A DNA stretch of 64,000 nucleotides from Bacillota bacterium (GTDB lineage Bacteria; Bacillota; Clostridia; Lachnospirales; Lachnospiraceae), in the NCBI GenBank assembly GCA_023458035.1, contig JAEXAX010000034.1, positions 1 through 64,000 of the forward strand. The letters are read 5' to 3'. Of this stretch, positions 37,534 to 47,309 are shown one piece after another; position 1 is the first letter of the stretch; every line of letters starts with the position of its first letter. Under the pieces are notes generated by a model that was not told the DNA's origin, did no database searches, and worked only from the letters and a program-made list of their open reading frames with translations. The position numbers and the translations under genes are program-made.

Positions 37534-39129
37534 ATGCGTGAGAAAAAACAGATCGATTGGGTGATTACCCTGGTACCGCTCGGCTTTATTGTTCTGCTGA
37601 GCGCCATCTTTTTTGCCATGCCGGAGCAGTCAAATGCCGTATTGGCCCAGATCCGCTTCGTCTTTGGAGATACCTTCGGAACCTATTATCTGATCATCGG
37701 CCTGGGAATCTTTTTGATCTCCATCTTTCTTTCAGCTTCGCGGTATGGAGATATCGTGCTCGGCAAGCCGGACGAGAAGCCGAAGTACTCCTTTTTTGCC
37801 TGGGGCAGTATGATGTTTACCTGCGGCCTGGCAGCGGATATTCTGTTTTATTCATTTTCCGAGTGGATCATGTATGCCACCGATCCGCATATCAAGGAGC
37901 TGGGCAGCGTGCAGGAGTGGGCCGGTGTATTTCCGCTCTTTCACTGGAGCTTTATTCCATGGGCCTTTTATCTGGTACTGGCGGTGGCGTTCGGCTTTAT
38001 GCTGCATGTGCGCCGGCGGAATCGGCAGAAATATTCCGAGGCCTGCCGGCCGATTCTCGGAAAGTACACCGATGGCCCGGTTGGCCGGCTGATCGACCTG
38101 CTGGCGGTATTTGCCCTGCTGGCCGGTACCGCCACCACCTTCAGTGTGGCTACGCCGCTGATGGCATCGGCCATTAATGAGTTGTTCGGCGTGTCATTGA
38201 ACCGGACCATGGTGACCATCATCATCCTGCTCCTGACCTGTATCGTGTATACTTATTCATTGCTGCACGGCTTTAAAGGCATCAGCATCCTGGCCAAGCT
38301 GTGTATCTATTTTTTCTTCGGTTTGCTGCTGTTCGTGCTGCTGTTTGGCGGTCAGACCCGTTACATTATTGAAACCGGTGTGGCTTCTCTCGGTACGATG
38401 GCCGGAAGCTTTATTCAGCTGGCCACCTTTACCGATCCCATGCGAACTTCGTCCTTCCCGCAGAACTGGACCATTTATTACTGGGCTTACTGGATGGTAT
38501 GGTGTGTGGCGGCGCCGTTTTTCATCGGCACCATTTCCCGTGGCCGAACGGTGCGGCAGACAGTGATGGGAGGATATATTTTCGGTGTCGGCTCGACATT
38601 GGTCAGCTTTATCGTGCTTGGAAATTATTCTATGGGTAAGCAGCTAAGCGGTGCGGCTGATTTTATCAAGCCGTATCTGGCGGACGGCGATCTGTATGAG
38701 CTGGTCATCAATATGATCCGTTCCATGCCGGCGGTGCCGCTGATCCTGGTGGTGCTGCTGGTCACCATGATTGCTTTTTATGCGACGTCCTTTGATTCGA
38801 TCGCCCTGATCGCCTCCTGCTACAGCTATCATCGTTTGCAGGAGGATGAGGAACCGAGTAAGTGGATCGAGCTGCTGTGGTGTGTTTTGTTGATCATTCT
38901 GCCGATCGCCCTGCTATTTTCGGAGAGCTCAATGAAAAATATCCAGTCGGTCAGCATCATAGCCGCCTTTCCGATCGGAGCCGTCATCGTACTGATCGCC
39001 CTGAGCTTTTTGAAAGATGCCGGGCTGTATATGAAGGAGCTGAAAGACAAAACCATCCGTCCGGAGAATGAGCCGGAGGAAGAGGACGATGCCGTCATGG
39101 CGCCGGTTGATTCGACCCTGAAAAAATAG
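37534..39129 (+). CDS. BCCT-family choline/betaine/carnitine transporter
   Basis: 531 residues with about twelve membrane segments. Start at 37534 because AAGGAGGAGAT precedes it; an in-frame ATG at 37507 overlaps the previous gene. Family features are the aromatic stretches FHWSFIPWAFYLVLAVAFG and YYWAYWMVWCVAAPFFIG followed by GTISRGRTVRQ, which form the substrate cage and ion coupling of BetP/CaiT-type carriers. It imports choline or a related quaternary amine for the Lic enzymes encoded just upstream. The C-terminal 30 residues are acidic. The next gene begins 11 bases on. Confidence 0.88.
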   Translation: MREKKQIDWVITLVPLGFIVLLSAIFFAMPEQSNAVLAQIRFVFGDTFGTYYLIIGLGIFLISIFLSASRYGDIVLGKPDEKPKYSFFAWGSMMFTCGLAADILFYSFSEWIMYATDPHIKELGSVQEWAGVFPLFHWSFIPWAFYLVLAVAFGFMLHVRRRNRQKYSEACRPILGKYTDGPVGRLIDLLAVFALLAGTATTFSVATPLMASAINELFGVSLNRTMVTIIILLLTCIVYTYSLLHGFKGISILAKLCIYFFFGLLLFVLLFGGQTRYIIETGVASLGTMAGSFIQLATFTDPMRTSSFPQNWTIYYWAYWMVWCVAAPFFIGTISRGRTVRQTVMGGYIFGVGSTLVSFIVLGNYSMGKQLSGAADFIKPYLADGDLYELVINMIRSMPAVPLILVVLLVTMIAFYATSFDSIALIASCYSYHRLQEDEEPSKWIELLWCVLLIILPIALLFSESSMKNIQSVSIIAAFPIGAVIVLIALSFLKDAGLYMKELKDKTIRPENEPEEEDDAVMAPVDSTLKK

Positions 39130-39140
39130 GAGGTTATCAC

Positions 39141-40763
39141 ATGACAGAACAACGAAAAACAGTAGTAAAGGACAGGCAGGCGGTCGATTTGATCGAGGCC
39201 GGAGGCGCAGTGCTGGGAATCGAGCTGGGCTCTACTCGCATCAAGGCGGTACTGATCGACGCTGCGGGCACGGTACTGGCAACCGGCGCCCATGACTGGG
39301 AGGCGAAATACCGTGACGGTCTGTGGACCTATGATTTGGCCGATGTCTGGAGCGGAATCGCCGACTGCTATCGTGATCTGACAGAACAGATCCAAGAATG
39401 CTACGGTGTACGACCGAAGCGTTTCCGTGCGATTGGTATCAGCGGTATGATGCATGGCTACCTGGCCTTCGACAAAGAAGGTGAACCGCTGGCCGCTTTT
39501 CGGACCTGGCGCAATACGAATACCGGAGAGGCGGCCGTCCGCCTGAGCCGGGAATTGGATTTTGCGATCCCGCTGCGTTGGAGTATTGCACACCTGTATC
39601 AGCAAATGTTGGAGGGAGCTGAAAGCGTCCGCCGCCTGGATTATATGACCACACTGGCCGGGTATGTGCATTGGCGGTTGACCGGAGAGCGGGTTTTGGG
39701 CATCGGAGATGCGTCCGGTATGTTCCCGATTGATTCCGTCACGGCCACATATGATGCCGACCGTTTGCGCCGCTTTGAAGAGCTGGCGGCCGAGGCCGGC
39801 TATAAGCTGGATGCCCGGGCGGTTTTGCCGCAGGTGGCAGTGGCCGGCGTACAGGCCGGAGTATTGACGAAAGAGGGAGCGGCTTTGTTGGATCCGAGCG
39901 GCGTGCTGGAGGCGGGAATCGCCTTTTGTCCGCCTGAGGGGGATGCCGGCACCGGCATGGTGGCGACCAACAGTATTACGCCCAAAACCGGAAATATCTC
40001 TGCCGGCACTTCGATCTTTGCGATGGTGGTGCTGGAGAAGGCCTTATCTCGCCGATATGAGCAAATCGATATGGTGACGACGCCGGCCGGCCATCCGGTG
40101 GCCATGGTTCATGCCAATAACGGTACTGCCGAAATAAATGCCTGGGCCAATATTTTCCGCGAGTTTGCCGAGGCCATCGGTCATCCGATCGATACGACCA
40201 CCTTGTATCGGACCTTGTTTACTCAGGCGGCTGCCGGAGATATGACGGCCGGAGATCTGCTCAGCTACGGTTATTTTGCCGGTGAGCATATCACCGAGGT
40301 AACAGACGGTCGTCCGTTATTGCTGCGCCGTCCGGACAGTCGTTTTACCCTGGCCAATCTGATGCGGGTGCAGCTGTACAGCACACTTGGAGCCATCCGT
40401 CTGGGCCTGGATCTGCTGTTGGAGCAGGAAAAGGTGACGGTCGAAACCATCCTCGGCCACGGCGGCTTCTTTAAAACGGCCGGTATCGGACAGCAAATCA
40501 TGGCTTCGGCTACCGGCATCCCGGTGGCTGTGAACGAGACGGCCGGAGAGGGTGGACCCTGGGGAATGGCGGTGCTGGCGGCCTTTATGGCCGAGCGTGC
40601 CGAGGGCGAGGAACTGATTTCCTATCTGAACAGCCGTATCTTTCAGGATCAGCGGCCGAGCGTGTTGGCGCCGAGACCGGAGGAAGCAGCCGGCTTTGCT
40701 GACTTTATGGAAAGCTATCGCGCCGGTCTGGCGGTGGAACGGCTGGCCGGAGAGAGGCTGTAG
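39141..40763 (+). CDS. FGGY-family carbohydrate kinase
   Basis: 540 residues. N-terminal actin-like ATPase fold LGIELGSTRIKAVLIDAAG, a GISGMMHGYLAFDKEGEPL segment, and C-terminal ETILGHGGFFKTAGIGQQIMA with NETAGEGGPWGMA, as in xylulokinase/L-xylulose-type FGGY enzymes. It is the last gene before a strong terminator and only 11 bases behind the choline carrier, which is an odd neighbour. The L-ascorbate genes start 340 bases later; an L-xylulose kinase would feed ulaE/ulaF, so it may belong functionally to them. Substrate not determinable from sequence. Start follows AGGAGGTTATCAC. Confidence 0.8.
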   Translation: MTEQRKTVVKDRQAVDLIEAGGAVLGIELGSTRIKAVLIDAAGTVLATGAHDWEAKYRDGLWTYDLADVWSGIADCYRDLTEQIQECYGVRPKRFRAIGISGMMHGYLAFDKEGEPLAAFRTWRNTNTGEAAVRLSRELDFAIPLRWSIAHLYQQMLEGAESVRRLDYMTTLAGYVHWRLTGERVLGIGDASGMFPIDSVTATYDADRLRRFEELAAEAGYKLDARAVLPQVAVAGVQAGVLTKEGAALLDPSGVLEAGIAFCPPEGDAGTGMVATNSITPKTGNISAGTSIFAMVVLEKALSRRYEQIDMVTTPAGHPVAMVHANNGTAEINAWANIFREFAEAIGHPIDTTTLYRTLFTQAAAGDMTAGDLLSYGYFAGEHITEVTDGRPLLLRRPDSRFTLANLMRVQLYSTLGAIRLGLDLLLEQEKVTVETILGHGGFFKTAGIGQQIMASATGIPVAVNETAGEGGPWGMAVLAAFMAERAEGEELISYLNSRIFQDQRPSVLAPRPEEAAGFADFMESYRAGLAVERLAGERL

Positions 40764-40790
40764 AGGATGATAAATTTGTCAAATGAATTA

Positions 40791-40831
40791 AAAAATGCCG
40801 AGACCGGCTGAGAACGGTTTCGGCATTTTTT
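40791..40831 (+). terminator. Intrinsic terminator of the choline/FGGY operon
   Basis: AAAAATGCCGAGACCG (40791-40806) pairs with CGGTTTCGGCATTTTT (40815-40830, one mismatch-type G/T pair) around an 8-base loop, with flanking A and T tracts. The stretch from 40832 to 41013 shows nothing else that I can name. Confidence 0.9.
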
Positions 40832-41013
40832 ATATCACAGCCTCCGCCGATGATCCATGAAACGTTCTTCTTTGTGCAACCTGACGGAGGATATGAGTTA
40901 GCAGAGATTAATTATCTTCCGACAAATCATATAAAAATGATATAGAAATCTTGTACAATAGGTAAAAGCTGATGGGAAAGTTCATTAAACGAAAAACCGA
41001 ACATAAACACGCC

Positions 41014-41042
41014 TTGAATGAAATCATAAAAAGTCCTATATT
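41014..41042 (+). promoter_or_regulatory. Promoter of the ascorbate (ula) operon
   Basis: TTGAAT (41014-41019), 17-base spacer, TATATT (41037-41042). Just upstream, 40987-41007 contains AAACGAAAAACCGAAC-type A-rich direct repeats that could be a DeoR-family operator, but the similarity is weak. Confidence 0.55.
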
Positions 41043-41106
41043 TCGGGTATAGAAACGGATTGCATTTTTATGAATTATTATATGAACGTTTTGGAAAGGG
41101 GCGTAT

Positions 41107-42210
41107 ATGAGCAAGATCAGTGAAATGACAAGAGAGAGTTGGATCAATAGTACCTTCCCGGAATGGGGAACCTGGCTGGTGGAGGATATCGAAAACGAGG
41201 TGGTGGCTCCCGGCAATGTGGCCATGTGGTGGCTGGGCTGTACCGGTATCTGGTTTAAAACGCCGGAGAATGCCAACATCACCATCGACCTGTGGTGCGG
41301 CAATGGAAAGCGGACCCACGGAAACGGTAAGATGGCAGTCGGTCATCAGATGGCCAATATGTGCGGCGGCAGAGCCATGCAGCCGAACCTCAGAAATGTG
41401 CCCTTTGTGATCGATCCGTTTGCGTTTAAGAAGGTGGATGCGGTGCTGGCCACTCATTATCATCAGGATCATATGTCGCCGGAATGGGCTGCCCACGTCA
41501 TCAACAGCGGCATGACGACGGTCGATGAGCAGGGAAATGTGGTTCCGGTACCTTTTATCGGACCGAAGAAATCGGTTGAATTATGGGTGAAATGGGGCGT
41601 ACCCGAAGAACGCTGTGTGACCGTGAAGCCGGGAGATGTGATTAAGATCAAGGATCTCGAAATCATTGCCCTCGACTCCTTTGACAGAACCTGTCTGGTG
41701 ACCACGGATTCGACCGGACCGGATCGCGAAGAGCTGACCGGTGTTTGCCCGACCGATATGGATGACAAGGCAGTCAACTATCTGATCAAGACGCCGGGCG
41801 GAAATATCTACCACTCGGGAGATTCACATTTTTCGATCTATTTTGCTAAGCACGGTAAAGATCACGACATAGATGTTGCCTTCGGCTCCTTCGGCGAGAA
41901 TCCGATCGGGATGCAGGACAAGATGACCTCTCATGACATTCTGCGAATGGCTGAAAACCTGCAGTGTAAGGTAGTGATTCCGATTCACTGGGATGTTTGG
42001 ACGAACTTCCAGGCTGACTGTGAAGAGATCAGACTGCTGTATGATTTCAAAAAGGATCGCAATGAGTACGGCTTTCATCCGTTCTTCTGGCAGGTGGGCG
42101 GTAAGTATACCTACCCGACTGACGCAGCTAAGCTGTATTACCATCACAGGCGGGGCTTTGAGGACTGCTTTGAGGCGCCGCAGAATATTCCGTTCAGATC
42201 CTGTCTGTAA
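41107..42210 (+). CDS. ulaG: L-ascorbate-6-phosphate lactonase
   Basis: 367 residues, slightly longer than E. coli UlaG. The metallo-beta-lactamase metal motif is T-H117-Y-H119-Q-D121-H122, followed later by [38 protein letters not shown] and IPIHWDVW. It hydrolyses L-ascorbate 6-phosphate, the product of the PTS encoded behind it, to 3-keto-L-gulonate 6-phosphate in the cytoplasm. First gene of the operon; start after GGAAAGGGGCGT. Confidence 0.93.
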   Translation: MSKISEMTRESWINSTFPEWGTWLVEDIENEVVAPGNVAMWWLGCTGIWFKTPENANITIDLWCGNGKRTHGNGKMAVGHQMANMCGGRAMQPNLRNVPFVIDPFAFKKVDAVLATHYHQDHMSPEWAAHVINSGMTTVDEQGNVVPVPFIGPKKSVELWVKWGVPEERCVTVKPGDVIKIKDLEIIALDSFDRTCLVTTDSTGPDREELTGVCPTDMDDKAVNYLIKTPGGNIYHSGDSHFSIYFAKHGKDHDIDVAFGSFGENPIGMQDKMTSHDILRMAENLQCKVVIPIHWDVWTNFQADCEEIRLLYDFKKDRNEYGFHPFFWQVGGKYTYPTDAAKLYYHHRRGFEDCFEAPQNIPFRSCL

Positions 42211-42270
42211 GCGACAGGTAAATATACACCATGAACTGTTATCAACCTCAAATAGGAAGGAGGGAAGACT

Positions 42271-42726
42271 ATGCTGAGGGAATTTGTCGAACAGCGGCAT
42301 GTCAAGTTTGCCGCCTCGGCCGCCGATTGGCGGGAAGCCATCCGTATGAGCTGCGAAACCTTGGAGGCTGACGGAACGGTGGAAGCGAATTATAAGGAGG
42401 ATATCATACGCTGTATCGAGGAGTACGGGCCTTACATCGTGATTATGCCGGATGTGGCCATGCCGCATTCTCAGGAATGTGCCAAGGGGGTACATAAGAC
42501 GGCTATCGGTTTTATGAAGCTTGATCGGCCGGTATCCTTTGACCCGGAAGACCCGGAGAAGGATGCAGCGCTGTTTTTCACGCTGGCCTCCTGTAATCCG
42601 GATCAGCATTTGGCTAATATGTCCAGGCTGTCTGACTTGCTGGAGAACGAAGCGCTCGTCGAAGCGTTGAAGGCGGCCAAGACAGAGGCGGATCTGCTGC
42701 GGCTGCAGGAGCAGTACTTAGACTAA
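42271..42726 (+). CDS. ulaC: PTS L-ascorbate-type EIIA component
   Basis: 151 residues of the mannitol/fructose-type EIIA fold. The phosphorylated histidine is H66 in DVAMPHSQEC; the domain is otherwise standard (AIGFMKLDRPVSFDPEDPEKDAA without the insert). It carries phosphate from HPr to EIIB (44231). AAGGAGGGAAGACT precedes the start. Gene order A-C-B differs from the E. coli ulaABC order but the set is complete. Confidence 0.9.
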   Translation: MLREFVEQRHVKFAASAADWREAIRMSCETLEADGTVEANYKEDIIRCIEEYGPYIVIMPDVAMPHSQECAKGVHKTAIGFMKLDRPVSFDPEDPEKDAALFFTLASCNPDQHLANMSRLSDLLENEALVEALKAAKTEADLLRLQEQYLD

Positions 42727-42746
42727 TAAAGCGAAGGAGAAAAGAA

Positions 42747-44228
42747 ATGGAAGTTTTATATACGATATGGACATATTTTGCAACAAATATTTTACAGAAA
42801 CCGGCCTTTATGATCGGTTTGATCGTAGCTCTCGGTTATATTTTGTTGAGAAAGAAGTGGTATGACGTTTTAGCCGGCGTGATCAAGGCTGTAGTCGGTT
42901 ACCTGATCCTGGCAGTCGGCTCCGGCGGTCTGGTCAGCAACTTCCGCCCGGTACTGGTCGGCTTGAAGGACAAATTTAATCTGGATGCCATGGTGATAGA
43001 CCCTTACTTCGGGCAAAATGCGGTAACGGCCGGCGTCAAAGATGTATTCGGCAAGGGCTTCGGCGCAGCCATGTCTTTGCTGCTGATTGCATTTATCGTG
43101 AATATTTTGCTGGTGCGTTTCAGTAAATATACCAAGCTGCGCGCCCTTTTCACCACCGGTCACGTACAGGTACAGCAGGCGGCTACCGCTTACTGGCTGA
43201 TCATGTTTGCCCTGCCGGGACTGCTGCGGCAAGACGTGGCGATGCTGGTCGTTATGGCTGTCATCCTGGGCGCTTATTGGGCAGTCGGCTCCAACCTGTT
43301 GATCAAGCCCTGCCAGGAGCTGACCGACGGCGCCGGTTTTACGCTGGCTCATCAGCAGATGTTCGGCGTGGCGTTCAATACCTGGCTGGCTGAAAAGCTC
43401 TTCGGCAAGAAGACCGGTAAAGAAGTAAAGAAGATCGATGATATCAAGCTGCCGGGCTTTATGTCCATCTTTAACGAAAACATGGTATGTACCTCGATTC
43501 TGATGCTGGTGTTCTTCGGAACCATCCTCAGTATTCTGGGCAAGGATTATCTGGTGGCCAAAGAATTTATGAAACCGGCCGACAGTATGGTCTTTTATGT
43601 AATCGAAACCTGTTTGAAATTTGCGGTATATCTGGCCATCCTGCAACTGGGTGTGAGAACCTTCGTTACCGAACTGACCCAGTCCTTCCAGGGGATCGCC
43701 GACAAGCTATTGCCGGGTTCCGTACCGGGTGTAGACTGTGCGGTCGCTTATGGCTTTGGTTCCGCCAATGCCGTACCGCTGGGCTTTTTGGCCGGTTTTG
43801 CCGGACAGATCCTGGCCATCATCGGTCTGGTCGTATTAAAGAGTCCGGTTCTGGTTATCTGCGGTTTCGTACCGGTATTCTTTGATAATGCCACCATCGC
43901 CATTTTTGCCAATGAAAAGGGCGGTTTGAAGGCTGCTCTGATCCTGCCGTTCTTCTCCGGTATCCTTCAGGTACTGGGTTCGGCGCTGATTGCCGGCTGG
44001 GTCGGCATGGCGGCGTACGGCGGTTACTTAGGTATGTGGGACTGGGCAGTGGTATGGCCGGTTATGACCGGGGTGATGAAGTTCTTAAGCTACGCCGGCG
44101 TGGCGCTGGTAGCAGTTGCGCTGCTGATTATTCCGCAGTTGCAGTATCGGGCTGACAAAAAGGGCTACTTCCTGATTACCGAAGACTATGAAGCGTACAA
44201 AGCTATGAAAGAAAATGAGGGAAAATAA
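42747..44228 (+). CDS. ulaA: PTS L-ascorbate transporter subunit EIIC
   Basis: 493 residues with about eleven membrane segments, matching EIIC of the AG superfamily. Recognisable parts are GSGGLVSNFRPVLVGLKDKF, ALFTTGHVQVQQAATAYWL, TDGAGFTLAHQQMFGVAFNT and FFDNATIAIFANEKGG. It binds and moves ascorbate across the membrane while EIIA/EIIB phosphorylate it. The start lies 12 bases after GAAGGAGAA, and the EIIB gene begins 2 bases after its stop. Confidence 0.93.
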   Translation: MEVLYTIWTYFATNILQKPAFMIGLIVALGYILLRKKWYDVLAGVIKAVVGYLILAVGSGGLVSNFRPVLVGLKDKFNLDAMVIDPYFGQNAVTAGVKDVFGKGFGAAMSLLLIAFIVNILLVRFSKYTKLRALFTTGHVQVQQAATAYWLIMFALPGLLRQDVAMLVVMAVILGAYWAVGSNLLIKPCQELTDGAGFTLAHQQMFGVAFNTWLAEKLFGKKTGKEVKKIDDIKLPGFMSIFNENMVCTSILMLVFFGTILSILGKDYLVAKEFMKPADSMVFYVIETCLKFAVYLAILQLGVRTFVTELTQSFQGIADKLLPGSVPGVDCAVAYGFGSANAVPLGFLAGFAGQILAIIGLVVLKSPVLVICGFVPVFFDNATIAIFANEKGGLKAALILPFFSGILQVLGSALIAGWVGMAAYGGYLGMWDWAVVWPVMTGVMKFLSYAGVALVAVALLIIPQLQYRADKKGYFLITEDYEAYKAMKENEGK

Positions 44229-44230
44229 TC

Positions 44231-44536
44231 ATGACGAAAGAGAATTTGACATTTATGGTGTGCTGTGCCAATGGGGCCGGCTCCAGTTTAATGATGAAGA
44301 TGGCTTTGCAGAAGGTGTTGACCAAGGTTGGCGTCACTCCGGCGAAGATTCATCATTGCTCCTTATCCGAGGGCAAGAGCGCAGCCATTCAGTATAACAT
44401 CGTCTTAACGGCACAGAATTTTGCATCCATGTTTGCCGATGCTGAGAAGAAGGGCACCCTGGTCATTCCGCTGCGTAACATTATGTCGCAGCCGGAGATC
44501 GAGCAGAAGCTGCGTGAAAACGGTGTGATCGACTAA
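44231..44536 (+). CDS. ulaB: PTS L-ascorbate transporter subunit EIIB
   Basis: 101 residues of the small EIIB fold. The phosphocysteine is C12 in the loop VCCANGAGSSLMM; C11 next to it is unusual but not decisive. It passes phosphate to the sugar bound by EIIC. Tightly coupled to ulaA. Confidence 0.92.
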   Translation: MTKENLTFMVCCANGAGSSLMMKMALQKVLTKVGVTPAKIHHCSLSEGKSAAIQYNIVLTAQNFASMFADAEKKGTLVIPLRNIMSQPEIEQKLRENGVID

Positions 44537-44560
44537 TATTGTCAACGAAATGAGGCTGCA

Positions 44561-45355
44561 ATGAAACGGGAATTAGCATTGGTGATGGAACGGCGTGACC
44601 AGTTGATTCGACTGCTCGGGGAAGAGCCGGACTGTCGGGTCGAGGAGATGGCAAAGCGTCTGGGGGTATCTCTGATTACGGTGCGCCGCGACCTGCAATA
44701 TCTGGAAGAGAAGAAGCTGCTGACACGCTTTTACGGCGGGGCGAGGCTGTCCGCCAAGGGGCTGCGGGAGCTCAATGACGTGGCCTATTACCGGGATCTG
44801 ATCGCCCGGTATGCCGCCACCTTGATTCGGGAACGGGACAGCCTGTTTATTAACACCAGTATGAATGCGCTGGCTCTGACCCAATATGTGACGGCTCAAA
44901 ATGTGACTGTCATTACCAATAACGGCAAGGCCATTACCCAGGAGCACGGCAGCGGCGTCAGCATCCTGCTCAGCGGCGGAGAGCTGCGCTTTCCGAAGGA
45001 AGCCCTAGTCGGGGAATATGCGGTACAGAACCTGAAGAATATTTTTGCCAAGAAAGCCTTTATCGGTTGTTCCGGCATCTCGGCCCGCACCGGTACAACG
45101 ACAGAGATCGTTAATGAGATCCGCATCAATCAGCTGATGATGGAGCATGCGGCCGAGGCAGTGTACATTTTGGCTGACCATACTAAGATCGGAAGGAATA
45201 ACGGCTTTGCCTGCTATCCGATCAGTCAGATCAAGCATGTCATCACGGATGAAAAAGCTGATCCGCAGGAAGTAGAGGCCATGCGGGCGCAGGGCATCGA
45301 GGTGACGGTGGTCGGTCGCGGAATGAAACGAGAATGGGAAACGACGGAGGCCTGA
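44561..45355 (+). CDS. DeoR-family transcriptional regulator, UlaR-like role
   Basis: 264 residues. N-terminal DeoR HTH (about 5-60: VEEMAKRLGVSLITVRRDLQYLEEKKLL, ending RFYGGARLS) and a C-terminal DeoR sensor domain that binds a phosphorylated sugar (NTSMNALALTQYV, ITNNGKAI, LSGGELR, FIGCSGIS, ILADHTKIG). Inside the operon between transport and catabolic genes, it most likely represses the operon until ascorbate 6-phosphate or a later intermediate binds. Confidence 0.88.
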   Translation: MKRELALVMERRDQLIRLLGEEPDCRVEEMAKRLGVSLITVRRDLQYLEEKKLLTRFYGGARLSAKGLRELNDVAYYRDLIARYAATLIRERDSLFINTSMNALALTQYVTAQNVTVITNNGKAITQEHGSGVSILLSGGELRFPKEALVGEYAVQNLKNIFAKKAFIGCSGISARTGTTTEIVNEIRINQLMMEHAAEAVYILADHTKIGRNNGFACYPISQIKHVITDEKADPQEVEAMRAQGIEVTVVGRGMKREWETTEA

Positions 45356-45378
45356 CAGGAAGCAGGGGTGACAGAAAT

Positions 45379-46230
45379 ATGAAGCAATATGAATTGGGCT
45401 TATATGAAAAAGCCATGCCGGCGCAGCTGACCTGGCGGGAGAAGCTGACGGCCGCCAAGGCAGCCGGCTACGATTTTCTGGAGATCAGTATTGATGAAAC
45501 GGATACCAAGCTGGAGCGGCTGGCCTGGACAGAAATGGAAAGGGAAGCGCTGCGAGAGGTGATCAAGGAAGTTGGTTTGCCGATCCGCACCATGTGTCTG
45601 AGCGGACATCGCAAATATCCGCTCGGCAGCCATGATCAGGCGATCAGAGATCGGGGGCTGGAGATCATGCAAAAGGCCATTGAGTTGGCGCAGGACATAG
45701 GGGTGAAGATCATCCAGCTGGCCGGTTATGATGTCTATTATGAGGAAGGAGATGAGTTCACCCGCCGCTGCTTTGCCGAGAATCTGCTGCGCAGCACCAT
45801 GCTGGCCGCTAAGGCGGGGATCTTACTGGGCTTTGAGACCATGGAAACCCCGTTTATGAATACAACGGCCAAGGCCATGGAGCATGTGAACCGGGTGGGA
45901 TCGGCCTATCTGGGGGTCTATCCGGATCTTGGAAACATCACCAATGCCGTAGGGGCGGATGTCGAGCGGGTGCGAGCCGATCTGGAGAGCGGCCGCGGTC
46001 ATCTGATGGCCATGCATCTGAAGGAAACCATCCCGGGGCGCTTTCGGGAGATCCCGTACGGTACCGGGCATGTCGATTTTGCGGCCGGTATCGAAACGGC
46101 CTGGCGGCTTGGAGTACGCCGGTATGTGACGGAATTTTGGTTCGTCGGTCGTGAGGACTGGCAGACAGAGCTGCGTGAATCGCGTGAGCGGATGGCCGGA
46201 CTGCTTGACCGGCAGGAGGAAAAGGAATGA
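45379..46230 (+). CDS. ulaE: L-ribulose/L-xylulose-5-phosphate 3-epimerase
   Basis: 283 residues, TIM-barrel of the AP-endonuclease 2/isomerase type. I start at ATG 45379 since upstream in-frame codons overlap the regulator gene and AGGGGTGACAG precedes this ATG. Metal-site segments: FLEISIDET, GFETMETPFM, VYPDLGNIT, MHLKETIPG and VTEFWF. It converts L-xylulose 5-phosphate to L-ribulose 5-phosphate. Overlaps the next gene by 4 bases. Confidence 0.92.
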   Translation: MKQYELGLYEKAMPAQLTWREKLTAAKAAGYDFLEISIDETDTKLERLAWTEMEREALREVIKEVGLPIRTMCLSGHRKYPLGSHDQAIRDRGLEIMQKAIELAQDIGVKIIQLAGYDVYYEEGDEFTRRCFAENLLRSTMLAAKAGILLGFETMETPFMNTTAKAMEHVNRVGSAYLGVYPDLGNITNAVGADVERVRADLESGRGHLMAMHLKETIPGRFREIPYGTGHVDFAAGIETAWRLGVRRYVTEFWFVGREDWQTELRESRERMAGLLDRQEEKE

Positions 46231-47285
46231 TTCAGGTAGAAAAACAAGTATTTGGAAAGCTGAACAAATGCTATTCGGTGGCGCCGCTGCATTACCGTGG
46301 ACAGGATCACCTGCTGGTGGCGGCCGAAAAAACCGATCCCTGTCTGCTGTTCACCTTGGATGGCTGTCAGGTCGATCAGATCTGGGACGGCCCCGGCGGA
46401 ACCATGAGCATGGTGCAGGTGCCGGGCAGTGACGGTGTGTTCTTGGCCACCCAGCTGTTTTATTCGCCGAATGATTCGGCTCGGGCAAAGATCGTCATCG
46501 TGACGCCGGGTGAAACCGGCTGGTCTGTCCGAACCCTGGTGGAACTGCCCTTTGTGCATCGCTTTGATATTGTGGAAAGCGGTGGTCGCCATCATCTGAT
46601 CGCCTGCACCCTGAAGAGTGATCATCATGAAAAGGATGACTGGACGCATCCGGGTAAGGTCTATGCGGCGATCCTGCCGGAGGATCTGAGCCCGTACAAT
46701 GAGGAGCATCAGCTGCCGCTTCGGATACTAAAAGAGGGCCTGTATAAAAACCACGGTTATTACAAGATTCAGGCGGAGGGCGGTTATCATTGTATCGTTT
46801 CCACTGATAACGGGATCTTCCGTTTTGTGCCGCCGGCCGCTGAGCAGTCGGATTGGAGCATCGAATGCCTGCTTGAGGAGCCGGCCAGTGATGCCGCCCT
46901 GGTGGATCTGGATGATGACGGTGAGGACGAACTGGCCGTGATCTCGCCCTTCCATGGTGATGAGATTAAGATTTATAAGAATATGGACGGCCGTTTCCGG
47001 AAGGTTTATGAATACGAACCGAAGGCTCCATTCAGTCATTCGCTGTATGCCGGGGAACTGTGCGGCCGTAAGCGATTGGTGGTCGGGCATCGGCAGGGCA
47101 GCCGTGATCTGCTGGTCTTTACCTTTGACCATCAGCAGCGGACTTATCAGGTACAGAAGCTGGACAGGGACTGCGGTTCGGCCAATGTCTTCCGCTTTGT
47201 AAAAGACAAGGCGGACTATCTGCTGTCAACCAATCGGGAGACGGATGAGATTGCGCTCTATCGTCTGACCGAAATGACCGTTTGA
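46227..47285 (+). CDS. Unrecognised FG-GAP/VCBS-like beta-propeller protein in the ascorbate operon
   Basis: 352 residues, no signal peptide and no membrane segment, therefore probably cytoplasmic. The sequence is beta-rich with repeats of about 45-50 residues. One repeat carries an FG-GAP/EF-like calcium loop, V226-D-L-D-D-D-G-E-D-E-L, followed by EIKIYKNMDG. Conserved-looking polar spots include TLKSDHHEKDDWTHPGKVY (about 130-150). It is embedded between ulaE (4-base overlap) and ulaF, where a catabolic step would be expected; the decarboxylase UlaD is absent, but this protein is not of the UlaD (OMP decarboxylase) fold. Function unknown: lactonase, isomerase or a regulatory role are all open. 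Confidence 0.7.
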   Translation: MIQVEKQVFGKLNKCYSVAPLHYRGQDHLLVAAEKTDPCLLFTLDGCQVDQIWDGPGGTMSMVQVPGSDGVFLATQLFYSPNDSARAKIVIVTPGETGWSVRTLVELPFVHRFDIVESGGRHHLIACTLKSDHHEKDDWTHPGKVYAAILPEDLSPYNEEHQLPLRILKEGLYKNHGYYKIQAEGGYHCIVSTDNGIFRFVPPAAEQSDWSIECLLEEPASDAALVDLDDDGEDELAVISPFHGDEIKIYKNMDGRFRKVYEYEPKAPFSHSLYAGELCGRKRLVVGHRQGSRDLLVFTFDHQQRTYQVQKLDRDCGSANVFRFVKDKADYLLSTNRETDEIALYRLTEMTV

Positions 47286-47309
47286 GCAAAGAGAAGAGGA
47301 GTCATCACT

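Noticed and set aside
36645..37619. A 324-codon minus-strand frame
   Set aside because: Mirror frame of the second LicC-like gene; the plus-strand protein has clear nucleotidyltransferase motifs.
39141..40763. Naming the FGGY gene xylB
   Set aside because: FGGY substrate cannot be told from the visible motifs, and the immediate neighbours are choline genes.
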